DNA of 64,000 nucleotides from Bacteroidota bacterium. GTDB taxonomy: Bacteria > Bacteroidota > Bacteroidia > B-17B0 > Aurantibacillaceae. Where the stretch lies: contig JAUXTT010000037.1 of assembly GCA_030684395.1 (NCBI GenBank), forward strand, positions 1 through 64,000, given 5' to 3'. A model generated the notes under the pieces. That model had not been told where the DNA came from, did not search any database, and worked only from the letters and a program-made list of their open reading frames with translations. A program made the position numbers and the translations under genes. Positions 15,808 to 24,621 of this stretch are shown here, piece after piece (the stretch's first letter is position 1; the number at the start of each line of letters is the position of its first letter).

Positions 15808-16498
15808 GGCTATTATTTACAAGCGTTAATTTAAAGATATAATTCCATTCCCACCATATTTTTTTACTAACCGCTATTTTAATTGAGTATCCGAATACTT
15901 TAGCAATGGATTTGATTTTTTCAATATCTGAACTCTCTGTTAACAGCATAAAAATCTTAGTGTTCTCATCACTATACTCAGGGAGTTGATAAAACAATTT
16001 TTTAAAAAACTGACCTTCTTTTCCACAATACCTGCCTGATTCTCTGTCGGTTCGTGCATCCTTAAAAATGTAAGGTGGGTTTATTACAATAAAGTCGAAT
16101 GTTTGTTCAGGAATCCTGTCAAATAAATCGCTTCTATAAATCTTAAAATATTCCGGACCGGAGAGCAAATGTTCATTCGATAAATAATTGGCTTTTGTGT
16201 TTCTAAATGCAGCTTTACTAATGTCAAAACAGGTTACATCCGCAAATTGTCGGGCCGCCCAAATGCTTATGATGCCTGAGCCAACTCCCGGTTCGCAAAA
16301 TGTTTTACCGGCAAGATCGAACTGTTTAAGGTGATTTAATAAATACTTTGTTCCTGAGTAATATTTGGGATGAAAAACCCCGGGGTGAATTTGTACAATA
16401 ATATCTTCGAATTTATAGAACGCGAAATAGCGTAACCTTAATTTTAAGATTGGTTTGAAAAGCAAATAGGTTATTTTTTTTAACCAGGTTCGCATCAT
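15758..16498 (-). CDS. PrmC/MTS-like methyltransferase with NPPY motif
   Basis: This 246-residue protein has motif I FCEPGVGSGIISIWAARQF (about residues 63-81) and the NPPY catalytic motif in FIVINPPYIF. NPPY is the hallmark of N-methyltransferases acting on amide or amino groups, including PrmC (release factor glutamine) and RNA or DNA adenine enzymes. It is not PrmC itself, since the N-terminal domain is different and it opens with a basic, aromatic region. It is the first gene of the five-gene minus-strand operon and may methylate the operon's substrate. Confidence 0.8.
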   Translation of the reverse strand: MMRTWLKKITYLLFKPILKLRLRYFAFYKFEDIIVQIHPGVFHPKYYSGTKYLLNHLKQFDLAGKTFCEPGVGSGIISIWAARQFADVTCFDISKAAFRNTKANYLSNEHLLSGPEYFKIYRSDLFDRIPEQTFDFIVINPPYIFKDARTDRESGRYCGKEGQFFKKLFYQLPEYSDENTKIFMLLTESSDIEKIKSIAKVFGYSIKIAVSKKIWWEWNYIFKLTLVNNSLETNKHSDNILAAGSS

Positions 16499-16619
16499 TC
16501 AAATTTTTAAGATTCATATATAGGATTAAACGAAAATTGGGGTATTTAGTTACTAAGTTGTGGTATTTCTTATCGTAAATTAATGGTGAAACTCTTATTT
16601 TTACTCTTTTTGAATTAAC

Positions 16620-17390
16620 ATGGAAGCACAGAAAGAAGCATTTGCCCGTTTATTGAAGATAATGGATGAGTTGCGCACGCAATGTCCTTGGGATATGAAA
16701 CAAACAATGGACAGCTTACGTTACCTCACTATTGAGGAAATGTATGAATTAAGTGATGCAATTATTGAAAAGGATATGCCGGAGATAAAAAAGGAACTGG
16801 GAGATATTTTACTTCATATTGTATTTTATTCGAAAATAGCGAGTGAGACAAATTCTTTTACAATTACCGACGTAATCAATAGCCTTTGTGATAAAATGGT
16901 TGAAAGACACCCTCATATTTATGGTGACGTGAAAGTTGAAAATGAAGAAGAGGTAAAACGTAATTGGGAACAGATAAAATTAAAGAGTGGAAACAAATCG
17001 GTTTTGGGAGGTGTTCCAAAAGGGTTGCCAGCATTGGTGAAATCCATGCGTATTCAGGAAAAGGCAAGAGGAGTTGGTTTCGATTGGGAACACAAAGAGC
17101 AAGTGTGGGAAAAAGTGAATGAAGAACTGCAGGAATTTAAATACGAGGTAGAAACGAACCCTGACAATGCTGATAAATTGGAAGATGAATTTGGTGATGT
17201 GATGTTTGCACTGATTAATTATGCACGTTTTAATAAGATCAATCCTGAAGATGCACTCGAACGTACCAATAGGAAATTTATCAAGCGTTTTCAATACATG
17301 GAACGAAAGATAACTGAACAAGGAAAACAATTAAGTGATTGTAAACTGGAAGAAATGGATAAGTACTGGAATGAGGCGAAGAAGTTATAA
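16620..17390 (+). CDS. mazG: Nucleoside triphosphate pyrophosphohydrolase MazG
   Basis: The protein is 256 residues with two MazG repeats. The first has CPWDMKQTMDSLRYLTIEEMYELSDAI and KELGDILLHIVFYSKIA, containing the EExxE and ExxD metal-binding motifs. The second has NEELQEFKYEVE and DEFGDVMFALINYARF. MazG hydrolyses NTPs and dNTPs to monophosphate plus pyrophosphate and removes aberrant nucleotides; in E. coli it also lowers ppGpp. The length fits the standard two-domain form. It stands alone, divergent from the methyltransferase operon and convergent with the following lipoprotein, whose stop it overlaps by 6 bases. Confidence 0.93.
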   Translation: MEAQKEAFARLLKIMDELRTQCPWDMKQTMDSLRYLTIEEMYELSDAIIEKDMPEIKKELGDILLHIVFYSKIASETNSFTITDVINSLCDKMVERHPHIYGDVKVENEEEVKRNWEQIKLKSGNKSVLGGVPKGLPALVKSMRIQEKARGVGFDWEHKEQVWEKVNEELQEFKYEVETNPDNADKLEDEFGDVMFALINYARFNKINPEDALERTNRKFIKRFQYMERKITEQGKQLSDCKLEEMDKYWNEAKKL

Positions 17391-18128
17391 AAGTGACGCA
17401 ACAATTACAAGGAAGACAATAAAAGCAATTATACCTAAAAATACATAACCAATTATGCTTAGTGTGTTCGCCAGTTGGTAAGAAGATTCATAACCGCGTT
17501 GATTTTTAAGTTTTTTCTTTGCATTATGTGCCATAATAAACCCGGCGACCATAACAGGAAAAAAGAAGCACCCACCTAGAACTAATCCGAGGCTTTGATT
17601 TGCCTTTCTTTTAGCGTCTTCTAATTCATAGTTTTTGCGACCATATCCCTGATTGTACTGATTTTGATTTGGAGTATAATTATCGTAAGGTGCATCCTTG
17701 GGATTTTTTAATTCATCCGTAAGCCCGTTGGCATAACAGATTTTTTTGATCTTTGGAGTTTCAATATAAAACTCCGCCTGATTTTCGCTGTCACATAAAT
17801 AGTAATGGATCTTTTCTTTATTTACATCAGATACCTTTACGATCATTTTCACTCCGTTACTCATGAATAATGTATCGCAAACAGTTTCTTTTGTTGTTGC
17901 AAATTGAAGTGGATCTGTGTTTTTTAATTCAAGAATACTATCAGCGGTAAAAGAAGAAAAGGATATTTCGTTTTTTTGAATGGATTCAAAAGCGTCTTTT
18001 GTTTTAGGAATTTTTGCCTTAATAACAGATGGTTTGTTTGAGTAATAGCCCGACAGATATTTTCTCTTTTGAAGATTGCAGGAGGATAGCAATCCAATAA
18101 GTATAAGCGAAAATAGTAAATGCCTCAT
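17385..18128 (-). CDS. Lipoprotein with C-terminal membrane domain
   Basis: The protein is 247 residues with a lipobox at LIGLLSSC (Cys16). The central 140 residues are charged, and a Gln/Asn/Tyr-rich linker lies near residues 150-165. Two transmembrane helices (about 180-200 and 225-247) resemble the DUF4190-type membrane module, here with GGCFFFPVMVAGFIMAHNAKKKLK. Such modules are found in proteins of unknown function. The N-terminal lipid anchor with C-terminal helices is an odd combination, so the domain could face the periplasm. No operon partner is seen. Confidence 0.65.
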   Translation of the reverse strand: MRHLLFSLILIGLLSSCNLQKRKYLSGYYSNKPSVIKAKIPKTKDAFESIQKNEISFSSFTADSILELKNTDPLQFATTKETVCDTLFMSNGVKMIVKVSDVNKEKIHYYLCDSENQAEFYIETPKIKKICYANGLTDELKNPKDAPYDNYTPNQNQYNQGYGRKNYELEDAKRKANQSLGLVLGGCFFFPVMVAGFIMAHNAKKKLKNQRGYESSYQLANTLSIIGYVFLGIIAFIVFLVIVASLL

Positions 18129-18190
18129 TTATAATAAACAATAGATAGTATAAATATAGTGTTTTAATAAAATGTATAGAAGGCACATCA

Positions 18191-18222
18191 ATAAAAAATC
18201 CCTCCGTTTTTGGTGGAGGGAT
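18191..18222 (-). terminator. Rho-independent terminator of the SET-domain gene
   Basis: On the minus strand ATCCCTCC and GGAGGGAT form a perfect eight-base stem with a nine-base loop, followed by T6. It begins 7 bases past the SET gene stop. Confidence 0.85.
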
Positions 18223-18228
18223 CCTGAT

Positions 18229-18708
18229 TTATTTTTTCTTCTTTGCAGCCTTTTTAGCTGCTTTAGCTTTTTCTGTTGCGGCTTCTTTTGCCTGATCAGC
18301 TTTTAGTTTGATATTGTAACGGATACAATCCCAATATTCCTTTGTATAACTTACGAAGATTTCTTCACCCTTTGCTATGTCTCTTTTTGCAACAATAAAA
18401 CAACGATTGGTTTTCTTTTCAATTGCATACTCAGCATTGTTTTTTAATCCTTTTATTTTTGAAAGGCCCTCAGCATCATTTGCAAATCGCGCAATGTGTT
18501 CAGGAGTATTAAAAGCATCTATACAATGTTTTTTGTTGATGAAGAATAAATACCCATCTTCATCTTTTGCTACACGTCTTTCGTATTCTTTCCAATCGAT
18601 GATCTCTCCTAAATACTCGATTACTTTTTCTCCTTTTTTAATAGGATCTTTTGTGAATAGACCTTTTCCAGCATTAGGTAAGGTCGATTTTTTAACGGTT
18701 AATTCCAT
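18229..18708 (-). CDS. SET-domain protein with lysine-rich tail
   Basis: The 159-residue protein is nearly all SET domain. Landmarks are GKGLFTKDPIKKGEKVIEYLGEII (the SAM-binding GxG region), RFANDAEG at the place of the usual RxxNHxC, and KGEEIFVSYTKEYW matching the GEELxxDY element. The usual NHS/NHC core is replaced by NDA. The last 20 or so residues are Ala/Lys-rich (AKAAKKAAKKKK), like a histone H1 tail. SET proteins methylate lysines, and bacterial members are mostly uncharacterised. The tail could bind nucleic acid or be a self-methylation target; both are guesses. Confidence 0.85.
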   Translation of the reverse strand: MELTVKKSTLPNAGKGLFTKDPIKKGEKVIEYLGEIIDWKEYERRVAKDEDGYLFFINKKHCIDAFNTPEHIARFANDAEGLSKIKGLKNNAEYAIEKKTNRCFIVAKRDIAKGEEIFVSYTKEYWDCIRYNIKLKADQAKEAATEKAKAAKKAAKKKK

Positions 18709-18827
18709 AAGGCTGCAAAAGTATAAAAATAAAGCACATAAGGATGGTATTTAAAAACAAAGCCTCGCATATTAGACCAAGAAGAAAATTGAGCAGGTAA
18801 AAACAAAAAAGGACGGCCTTAATTTTC

Positions 18828-19100
18828 AACCACAAAGTACACTAAGTAAATACACACAAAGAGACACAAAGTTTTATTTTTTGTATGCTTTAAGCTAACC
18901 TTTGCGAAGGTCGTAGTTACAACAAGCAGATTCTTAAAGTAATTCTGTTTTCAATATGTTTTAAAGCAGGTCTGCAAGGTCTAATTTTATTAACTTAATT
19001 TTTAAGCACTAAGTAAATACACACAAAGAGACACAAAGATTTATTCTTTGAGCTCTTTGTATCAAACTTTGTGTCCCGATAGCTATCGGGATTTGTGGTT
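18828..19100. repeat. Long imperfect inverted-repeat element (a), with internal 32-bp direct repeats
   Basis: The 422-bp gap 18709-19130 holds no gene. It starts at 18828 with AACCACAAAG and ends at 19100 with TTTGTGGTT. The left arm is built of CACAAAG-like words and the right arm of their complements. A 32-base sequence at 18840-18871 is repeated exactly at 19007-19038. The 18-bp palindrome interrupts the right arm at 19074. The rest of the gap (18709-18827) shows nothing I can assign. Confidence 0.75.
19074..19091. repeat. 18-bp perfect palindrome, copy 3, inside an inverted-repeat arm
   Basis: Same 18 bases as at 8415 and 11055. It splits what would otherwise be a run of CTTTGTG-like words ending in TTTGTGGTT, again suggesting insertion into existing sequence. 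Confidence 0.88.
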
Positions 19101-19130
19101 AATTATCGATGTTCTAAGGAAGCCTCCCGG

Positions 19131-20525
19131 TTATTTTTTTGCTTCGCAATAGTGTTTGTAAAACAATGGAATGGTTTCAATTCCTTTATAGTAGTTAAAC
19201 AAACCATAATGTTCGTTAGGAGAATGCAATGCATCTGAATCCAAACCGAATCCGAATAAGATACTATCTAATCCTAATTCTTTTTTAAATAAAGCTACAA
19301 TTGGAATACTTCCACCGCCTCTTGTTGGTACCGGAGTTTTACCGTAAGTTTCTTCCATTGCTTTTGCAGCTGCTTTGTAACCGGCTGATTCAATTGAAAC
19401 TACAACGGGTTCTCCGCCGTGATGAGTGCTTACTTTTACTGTAACAGATGCAGGCGCAATACTTTCAAAATGTTTTTTAAAGATTTCACCAATCTCATGC
19501 GAACTCTGGTCAGGAACCAAGCGCATAGAAATTTTAGCAAAGGCTTTTGAAGGTAAAACTGTTTTAGCTCCTTCTCCGGTGTATCCACCCCAAATTCCAT
19601 TTACATCAAGTGTAGGGCGAATACCTGTTCTTTCAATAGTAGAATATCCTTTTTCACCTCTAATATCATTTATAGCGAGATCCTTTTTGTATTCATCTAA
19701 ATTAAAAGGAGCTTTTGCCATTTCTTCACGTTCTTTTGTGCTTAGTTCCACAACTTTGTCGTAGAAAGCCGGAATTGTAATATGGTTGTTCTCGTCATGA
19801 CAAGAAGCTATCATTTTACAAAGCACATTAATAGGATTTGCAACAGCACCACCATAAACACCACTGTGTAAATCTCTGTTTGCACCGGTTACTTCAACCT
19901 CCATATAAGCTAAACCACGTAAACCCGTATCAATAGAAGGGGTGTCGTTTGCAATGATGGATGTATCTGAAATTAATATTACATCACCTTTTAAACGCTT
20001 TTTGTTTTCAATAATCCATGGACCAAGGCTTGGAGAACCAACTTCTTCTTCACCTTCAATCATAAACTTAACATTGCATGGAAGCGTATTGGTTTTCATC
20101 ATTAACTCAAATGCTTTTACATGCATATACATTTGACCTTTGTCGTCGCATGATCCACGGGCAAAAATAGCACCATCAGGATGTATAGCTGTTTTTTTGA
20201 TTACTGGTTCAAATGGTGGGGAATCCCACAAGTTCAATGGATCAGCAGGTTGAACATCATAATGTCCGTAAACCACTACAGTTGGCAATTTAGGGTCTAT
20301 CATTTTTTCTGCGTAAACAACAGGGAAACCTTTGGTAGGGCAAACTTCTACTTTGTCGGCCCCTGCTTCCGTTAAACGTTGCTTTACTGCTTCAGCAGTT
20401 CTTAGTACATCATCTTTGTATTTCCCGTCTGCACTTATTGATGGGATTTTCAACAGATCTAACAATTCATTCAGGAATCTATCCTTATTGGTCGCGATAT
20501 AATCGTTTACTTGTTTCTTTTCCAT
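19131..20525 (-). CDS. M20-family dipeptidase
   Basis: The 464-residue protein shows the M20 metallopeptidase landmarks: VVVYGHYDVQPAD (first metal His and the Asp), ARGSCDDKGQ, the catalytic Glu pair in MIEGEEEVGSPS, and NRDLHSGVYGG in the lid domain, with the last metal His near DALHSPNEHYG. It hydrolyses dipeptides in the cytoplasm (CNDP/PepV-like). I prefer the ATG at 20525 (MEKKQVNDYI) because homologues begin at this point. A second ATG six codons upstream at 20543 is equally placed behind a similar TTAACATT sequence. Confidence 0.9.
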   Translation of the reverse strand: MEKKQVNDYIATNKDRFLNELLDLLKIPSISADGKYKDDVLRTAEAVKQRLTEAGADKVEVCPTKGFPVVYAEKMIDPKLPTVVVYGHYDVQPADPLNLWDSPPFEPVIKKTAIHPDGAIFARGSCDDKGQMYMHVKAFELMMKTNTLPCNVKFMIEGEEEVGSPSLGPWIIENKKRLKGDVILISDTSIIANDTPSIDTGLRGLAYMEVEVTGANRDLHSGVYGGAVANPINVLCKMIASCHDENNHITIPAFYDKVVELSTKEREEMAKAPFNLDEYKKDLAINDIRGEKGYSTIERTGIRPTLDVNGIWGGYTGEGAKTVLPSKAFAKISMRLVPDQSSHEIGEIFKKHFESIAPASVTVKVSTHHGGEPVVVSIESAGYKAAAKAMEETYGKTPVPTRGGGSIPIVALFKKELGLDSILFGFGLDSDALHSPNEHYGLFNYYKGIETIPLFYKHYCEAKK

Positions 20526-20610
20526 AATGTTTAAAATTTCCATAATGTTAAAATATGAACTGTAAGATTACACATTTTTGGGATTCGATTTTCACTTGTA
20601 AATAAAAAAA

Positions 20611-20642
20611 TTGTAATAATTAAAATCAAATAATTACATTCG
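20611..20642 (+). promoter_or_regulatory. Probable Bacteroidota promoter for the secreted protein gene
   Basis: TTG at 20611-20613 is 21 bases before TACATTCG (20635-20642), one mismatch from TAnnTTTG. It lies 58 bases before the ATG at 20701. Confidence 0.45.
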
Positions 20643-20700
20643 TAACTTGGTGAGGTGTAGCGGCTAACAACTATTAACGTGTGAATCAAAATAACAGAGT

Positions 20701-23232
20701 ATGAAGAAAACATTTATCTTTTTATTTTCTTTATGTGTAATTGGGAATTCAACTGTTTTCGGGCAGTTAATAACCAATGGAACACTAACAGCAACCCAGT
20801 ATGTTCAAAACGTTTTGTTGGGAGCTGGAGTAACGGCTTCTAATATTTCATTTACAGGCAACGCACAGGCAATTTCTAGTTTTTCCTTCACCCCCCCCGG
20901 GAACCTGGGATTTGGAAATGGTTTACTAATGAGTACAGGCTCAGCTGCTACAGGAGTTGATGGTCCACAAGGGCCTAACACAGGCGGTAGTATATCAACA
21001 TCACATGGACTGCCGGGTGATGCGGATTTAGCCGCAATAGCAAGCGAGCCTTTAAGTAATTTATATGACGCTGTTGTTTTGGAATTTGATTTTATTCCTC
21101 AATCAGATAGTGTTAAGTTTAATTATATTTTTTCTTCTGAAGAGTATAATCAGTTTGTGGGAACTTCTTACAATGATATTTTCGCTTTTATTTTGTCGGG
21201 AGTTACAACACCTCTTACGTCTACAAATATTGCCTTAGTTCCAGGAACTAGTCTTCCTGTTGCGATTGGAAATATTAATAATGGTGGTGCTACTCCATCA
21301 ACTGGTCCTTGTCAAAATTGTGCTTTTTTCAGAGATAATACAAATAGTTCAGTAGATGTAGCTTACAATGGATTGACAACTGTATTAACAGCTAAACATG
21401 CTGTAATATGCGGAGAAACCTACCATATAAAACTTGTAATTGCTGATGTAGGTGATGGAACACTTGATTCAGGGGTTTTTTTAGAAGCGGGTAGTTTTTC
21501 TAGCTCAGCGCCATTTCAGATTTCGTCTGCAGGAACAAGCATGGGACCTGTAGGTGATGCTACCACCATTTATGAAGATTGTGGTTTTCTTGCTTTGAAT
21601 TTCACACGTCCAACAAGTACTGCAGGGGTTGAGGACACATTGGTTTTAACTATTTCGGGAAATGCAATACCGGGATCAGATTACACAGGTTTAAATGATT
21701 CTATTTTGTTTCCTGCAGGTGAAGATACTGTTACCATGCAGATTTACGCTTTGCCCGATGGATTTGGGGACGCAGGTGATTCCATATACATATATTATAC
21801 TTATACCAACCCTTGTAATATTGTTGATACTGTAGAGATCACATTGATGATTCAGGAAAACTCCACACCAATGTCTATGGTGTTTCCAAATGATACAACC
21901 GTTTGTCAGGGACAGGCAGCTCATTTGGAGCCTGTAGTGAGCGGTGGTGCCGAACCTTATACCTACTTATGGCAAAATCAGGCTATGAGTACTGTTTCAA
22001 CAAACAACGTATATAATGCCCCTTCAACCGTTCAGCAATATGTATATACGGTAAGGGATGCGTGCCTCCATTATTTTTTAAGAGACACTGTTCAGGTGAA
22101 TGTGAACCCTGTATTATATATTGTTGGAATACTTGATGTAATTGGTTCTTCAAATGACTCTACAATGACTGAAGGTTGTGGGAACGCCATCTTAACTTTT
22201 ATTGAAAAAGGAACAGGAGCAGGAACGGGTAATAATAATTACAACGTTACTATAACGGGTTCGATAGAAAATGATGGGTCGGATCTTGGAGTAACAATTC
22301 CTACAACAATTAATTTTAATAATAATGATACGGTTATTTTTAATCTGTCAGCTATACCCGACCTTGTTTCGGAAGGAAATGAGAATATTACAATTACTAT
22401 CACTTATAATGGTAATCCTTGTATACCTGTTACCGGTCAAGTGGTAAAGAGTTTAACCATTAAAGATCCTGTTGCATTAACAGTTGATCTCACGGATGAT
22501 ACAACTATTTGCAAAGGCCGTACTTTACCTCTTATGGCAGTAACAACTGGTGGTGGAGGAAACATAACTTATTCCTGGGCACATAATGTGAATATAACAA
22601 CTTCAAGTGCTGTTGTTATACCAACATCTACCGATACATTTTATGTATCTGTTAATGAAAGTTGTAATAATACAACTGTAACCGATTCGATCATTGTTAC
22701 CGTGTTGTATAACCCTCCGGTTGTAACCTCTTTAAGCATGGATACAATTTGTATAGGTGAAAATTATGAGTTCAATACAGTTGTTGTTCCGGGAACAGGT
22801 TCCGGGGTTGTTACCGGCGCATGGTTAGCGGGGTATTCGGGTGATCTGCAGTCTAACGGTTCTGCTAATGCATGGATTATTTATAATATCCAACAGAGCA
22901 GTACTTACATATATAGTGTTAAGGATGAGTGTTTGAAAGAAGATTGGGATACATTAAAAATAATCGCGAAGGATTGCGAACTTTATGTTCCTAATATTGT
23001 AACAAGTAATGGGGATAATATCAATGATGTTTTCTACATAAAAAATATTGATGAAAATCCGGAAACAGCCATTACTATAATGGACAGATGGGGTAAAAAA
23101 GTGTATACCAATACGAATTACACCAATACATGGAAGCCTAGTGATTTACACGATGGCGTTTATTTTTATATTGTAGAGCCAAAGAAAAGAGATAAACAAT
23201 CGGGTTATCTGCATATTCTGAATAAGAAATAA
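20701..23232 (+). CDS. Choice-of-anchor L protein with type B T9SS C-terminal domain
   Basis: The protein is 843 residues with a signal peptide ending STVFGQ. Residues 25-260 form a choice-of-anchor L domain: NVLLGAGVTASNISFTG, LVEFDF-type strands and SSEEYNQFVGTSYNDIFAFIL. Several beta-sandwich repeats with paired cysteines follow. The last 80 residues (TSNGDNINDVFYIKN, then MDRWGKKVY and DGVYFYIVEP) are the gliding-motility-associated type B sorting domain used by the type IX secretion system. It is probably a large surface or released protein. It stands alone in a divergent arrangement with the dipeptidase gene. Confidence 0.88.
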   Translation: MKKTFIFLFSLCVIGNSTVFGQLITNGTLTATQYVQNVLLGAGVTASNISFTGNAQAISSFSFTPPGNLGFGNGLLMSTGSAATGVDGPQGPNTGGSISTSHGLPGDADLAAIASEPLSNLYDAVVLEFDFIPQSDSVKFNYIFSSEEYNQFVGTSYNDIFAFILSGVTTPLTSTNIALVPGTSLPVAIGNINNGGATPSTGPCQNCAFFRDNTNSSVDVAYNGLTTVLTAKHAVICGETYHIKLVIADVGDGTLDSGVFLEAGSFSSSAPFQISSAGTSMGPVGDATTIYEDCGFLALNFTRPTSTAGVEDTLVLTISGNAIPGSDYTGLNDSILFPAGEDTVTMQIYALPDGFGDAGDSIYIYYTYTNPCNIVDTVEITLMIQENSTPMSMVFPNDTTVCQGQAAHLEPVVSGGAEPYTYLWQNQAMSTVSTNNVYNAPSTVQQYVYTVRDACLHYFLRDTVQVNVNPVLYIVGILDVIGSSNDSTMTEGCGNAILTFIEKGTGAGTGNNNYNVTITGSIENDGSDLGVTIPTTINFNNNDTVIFNLSAIPDLVSEGNENITITITYNGNPCIPVTGQVVKSLTIKDPVALTVDLTDDTTICKGRTLPLMAVTTGGGGNITYSWAHNVNITTSSAVVIPTSTDTFYVSVNESCNNTTVTDSIIVTVLYNPPVVTSLSMDTICIGENYEFNTVVVPGTGSGVVTGAWLAGYSGDLQSNGSANAWIIYNIQQSSTYIYSVKDECLKEDWDTLKIIAKDCELYVPNIVTSNGDNINDVFYIKNIDENPETAITIMDRWGKKVYTNTNYTNTWKPSDLHDGVYFYIVEPKKRDKQSGYLHILNKK

Positions 23233-23252
23233 GGATGCAAATTTATTTTTTG

Positions 23253-23282
23253 AAAGGCTGCTCTTTACGAGTGGCCTTTTTT
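23253..23282. terminator. Terminator between convergent genes
   Basis: AAAGGCTGCTC and GAGTGGCCTTT form an imperfect 11-base stem around TTTAC, with a T-run following on the plus strand. It overlaps the 3' end of the dedA-like gene. Confidence 0.7.
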
Positions 23283-23900
23283 CTTTTCCTTAATATAAGT
23301 AAGAATTACGGGAATGGTTGTAATTACAATGAGTCCAATTACTATCCATCCCAAATGATCTTTTATTCCGGGAAAACGCTGACCTAAAAAGTAACCAATG
23401 CTGCTGATAGAACTGATCCAGGCAAAAGCTCCAACAACATTATAGATCATAAATTTTTTAAAATCTATGTTTATTACTCCTGCAAGAATCGGTGCAAAGG
23501 TTCTGATGATGGGTAAAAATCTCCCTAAAATAATAGCTTTACCACCGTGTCTTTCATAAAAATTCTTGGTTGCAATTAAATGCCTTCTTTTAAAAAAGAA
23601 AGAGTCTCCCCGCTTAAAGAGTTTTTCTCCTACTTTTCTTCCAAACCAATAACCGGCAATGTTTCCAATAATAGCCGCTATTGACATGCAAAAGATCAAT
23701 GTAAAAATTCCAACTCCCAAATAATCATTGTTGGTAGCACATATTAATCCGGATATAAAAACCAAACTATCGCCGGGAAGGAAAAAACCAATAAATAAAC
23801 CCGTTTCTGCAAAGATGACAAATAAGAGTAATGGTAATCCTAACTGAACAATTGATTCAGGATTTAAAAGGTCTTTAAAAAATTGCCAGGCCGATTCCAT
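23265..23900 (-). CDS. DedA family membrane protein
   Basis: The 211-residue protein has five or six hydrophobic segments. Family signatures are ETGLFIGFFLPGDSLVFISGLI near residues 31-52 and the conserved cytoplasmic-loop segment GKAIILGRFLPIIRTFAPILAG near residues 119-140, with the essential Arg. DedA proteins are undecaprenyl phosphate or phospholipid flippases/transporters needed for envelope homeostasis. The C-terminus ends in a basic KEKKKGHS tail. It is monocistronic, convergent with the T9SS protein gene. Confidence 0.9.
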   Translation of the reverse strand: MESAWQFFKDLLNPESIVQLGLPLLLFVIFAETGLFIGFFLPGDSLVFISGLICATNNDYLGVGIFTLIFCMSIAAIIGNIAGYWFGRKVGEKLFKRGDSFFFKRRHLIATKNFYERHGGKAIILGRFLPIIRTFAPILAGVINIDFKKFMIYNVVGAFAWISSISSIGYFLGQRFPGIKDHLGWIVIGLIVITTIPVILTYIKEKKKGHS

Positions 23901-23924
23901 TAAAGCGAAGATAATGTTTCTTTT

Positions 23925-24040
23925 AACACAGAGAACACAGAGTTACTGGAGGTACACAGAGTTTTAATGGAAAATAGTTGTTGCAAAAAACAAAGGTCTA
24001 AAACTCTGTGCAACTCGGAATCCTTAGTGCTCTCTGTGTT
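23925..24040. repeat. Long imperfect inverted-repeat element (b)
   Basis: The element starts AACACAGAG and ends CTCTGTGTT. The arms (about 40 bases) carry ACACAGAG-type words and their complements, with a 35-base centre. It fills the gap between the dedA-like and ogt genes. Confidence 0.75.
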
Positions 24041-24046
24041 GAGAAT

Positions 24047-24544
24047 TTAAAACAACATTCCTTCCTTCACAGGAGAAAAACTCATTTCATGTTTTAATAA
24101 CCATTCTTTTCTCCACAAACCACCTGCATATCCAACAAGTTTATTATTGGATCCAATAACGCGATGGCAAGGAATCACAATGGCGATATTGTTTTTACCA
24201 TTGGCAGAGCCTACAGCACGTATGGCTTTTACATCACCTATTTTTTTTGAAAGCTCCAGGTATGAAGTTGTTTCTCCAAACGGAATGTCAAGTAAGTTCT
24301 TCCAAACTCTTTGCTGAAAATCGGTTCCGGTTTGGGCAAATGGAAAATCAAATGTTTTACGTTTACCTTCGAAATACTCATTTAGTTGTTTCGCGCATTC
24401 AATATGAGAATCAATAACAAGTATTTTTTCATCAAAACGCTCTTCCAAAAAACTGACCTCAGAAATACCATTACTATTCCCTGAAATACGGATGGTTCCT
24501 AATACTGTGTTTATGAATGAGTTGTTGTCTTCCTTAATATGCAT
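24047..24544 (-). CDS. ogt: Methylated-DNA--protein-cysteine methyltransferase
   Basis: The 165-residue protein carries the suicidal alkyl acceptor motif IVIPCHRVIGSN near residues 126-137, preceded by the helix-turn-helix segment GETTSYLELSKKIGD that flips the damaged base and followed by VGYAGGLWRKEWLLKHE. It repairs O6-alkylguanine by transferring the alkyl group to its own cysteine. The N-terminal domain is short, as in Ogt/AdaB-type single-function enzymes. It is transcribed away from the outer-membrane barrel gene at 24622. Confidence 0.93.
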   Translation of the reverse strand: MHIKEDNNSFINTVLGTIRISGNSNGISEVSFLEERFDEKILVIDSHIECAKQLNEYFEGKRKTFDFPFAQTGTDFQQRVWKNLLDIPFGETTSYLELSKKIGDVKAIRAVGSANGKNNIAIVIPCHRVIGSNNKLVGYAGGLWRKEWLLKHEMSFSPVKEGMLF

Positions 24545-24621
24545 TGGTCAAATGTAAAGAATCTTTTAGCCAATTTTAAACCTTTGGCAAATTAATACGT
24601 CCAAAAAACTTAAATTTACCA

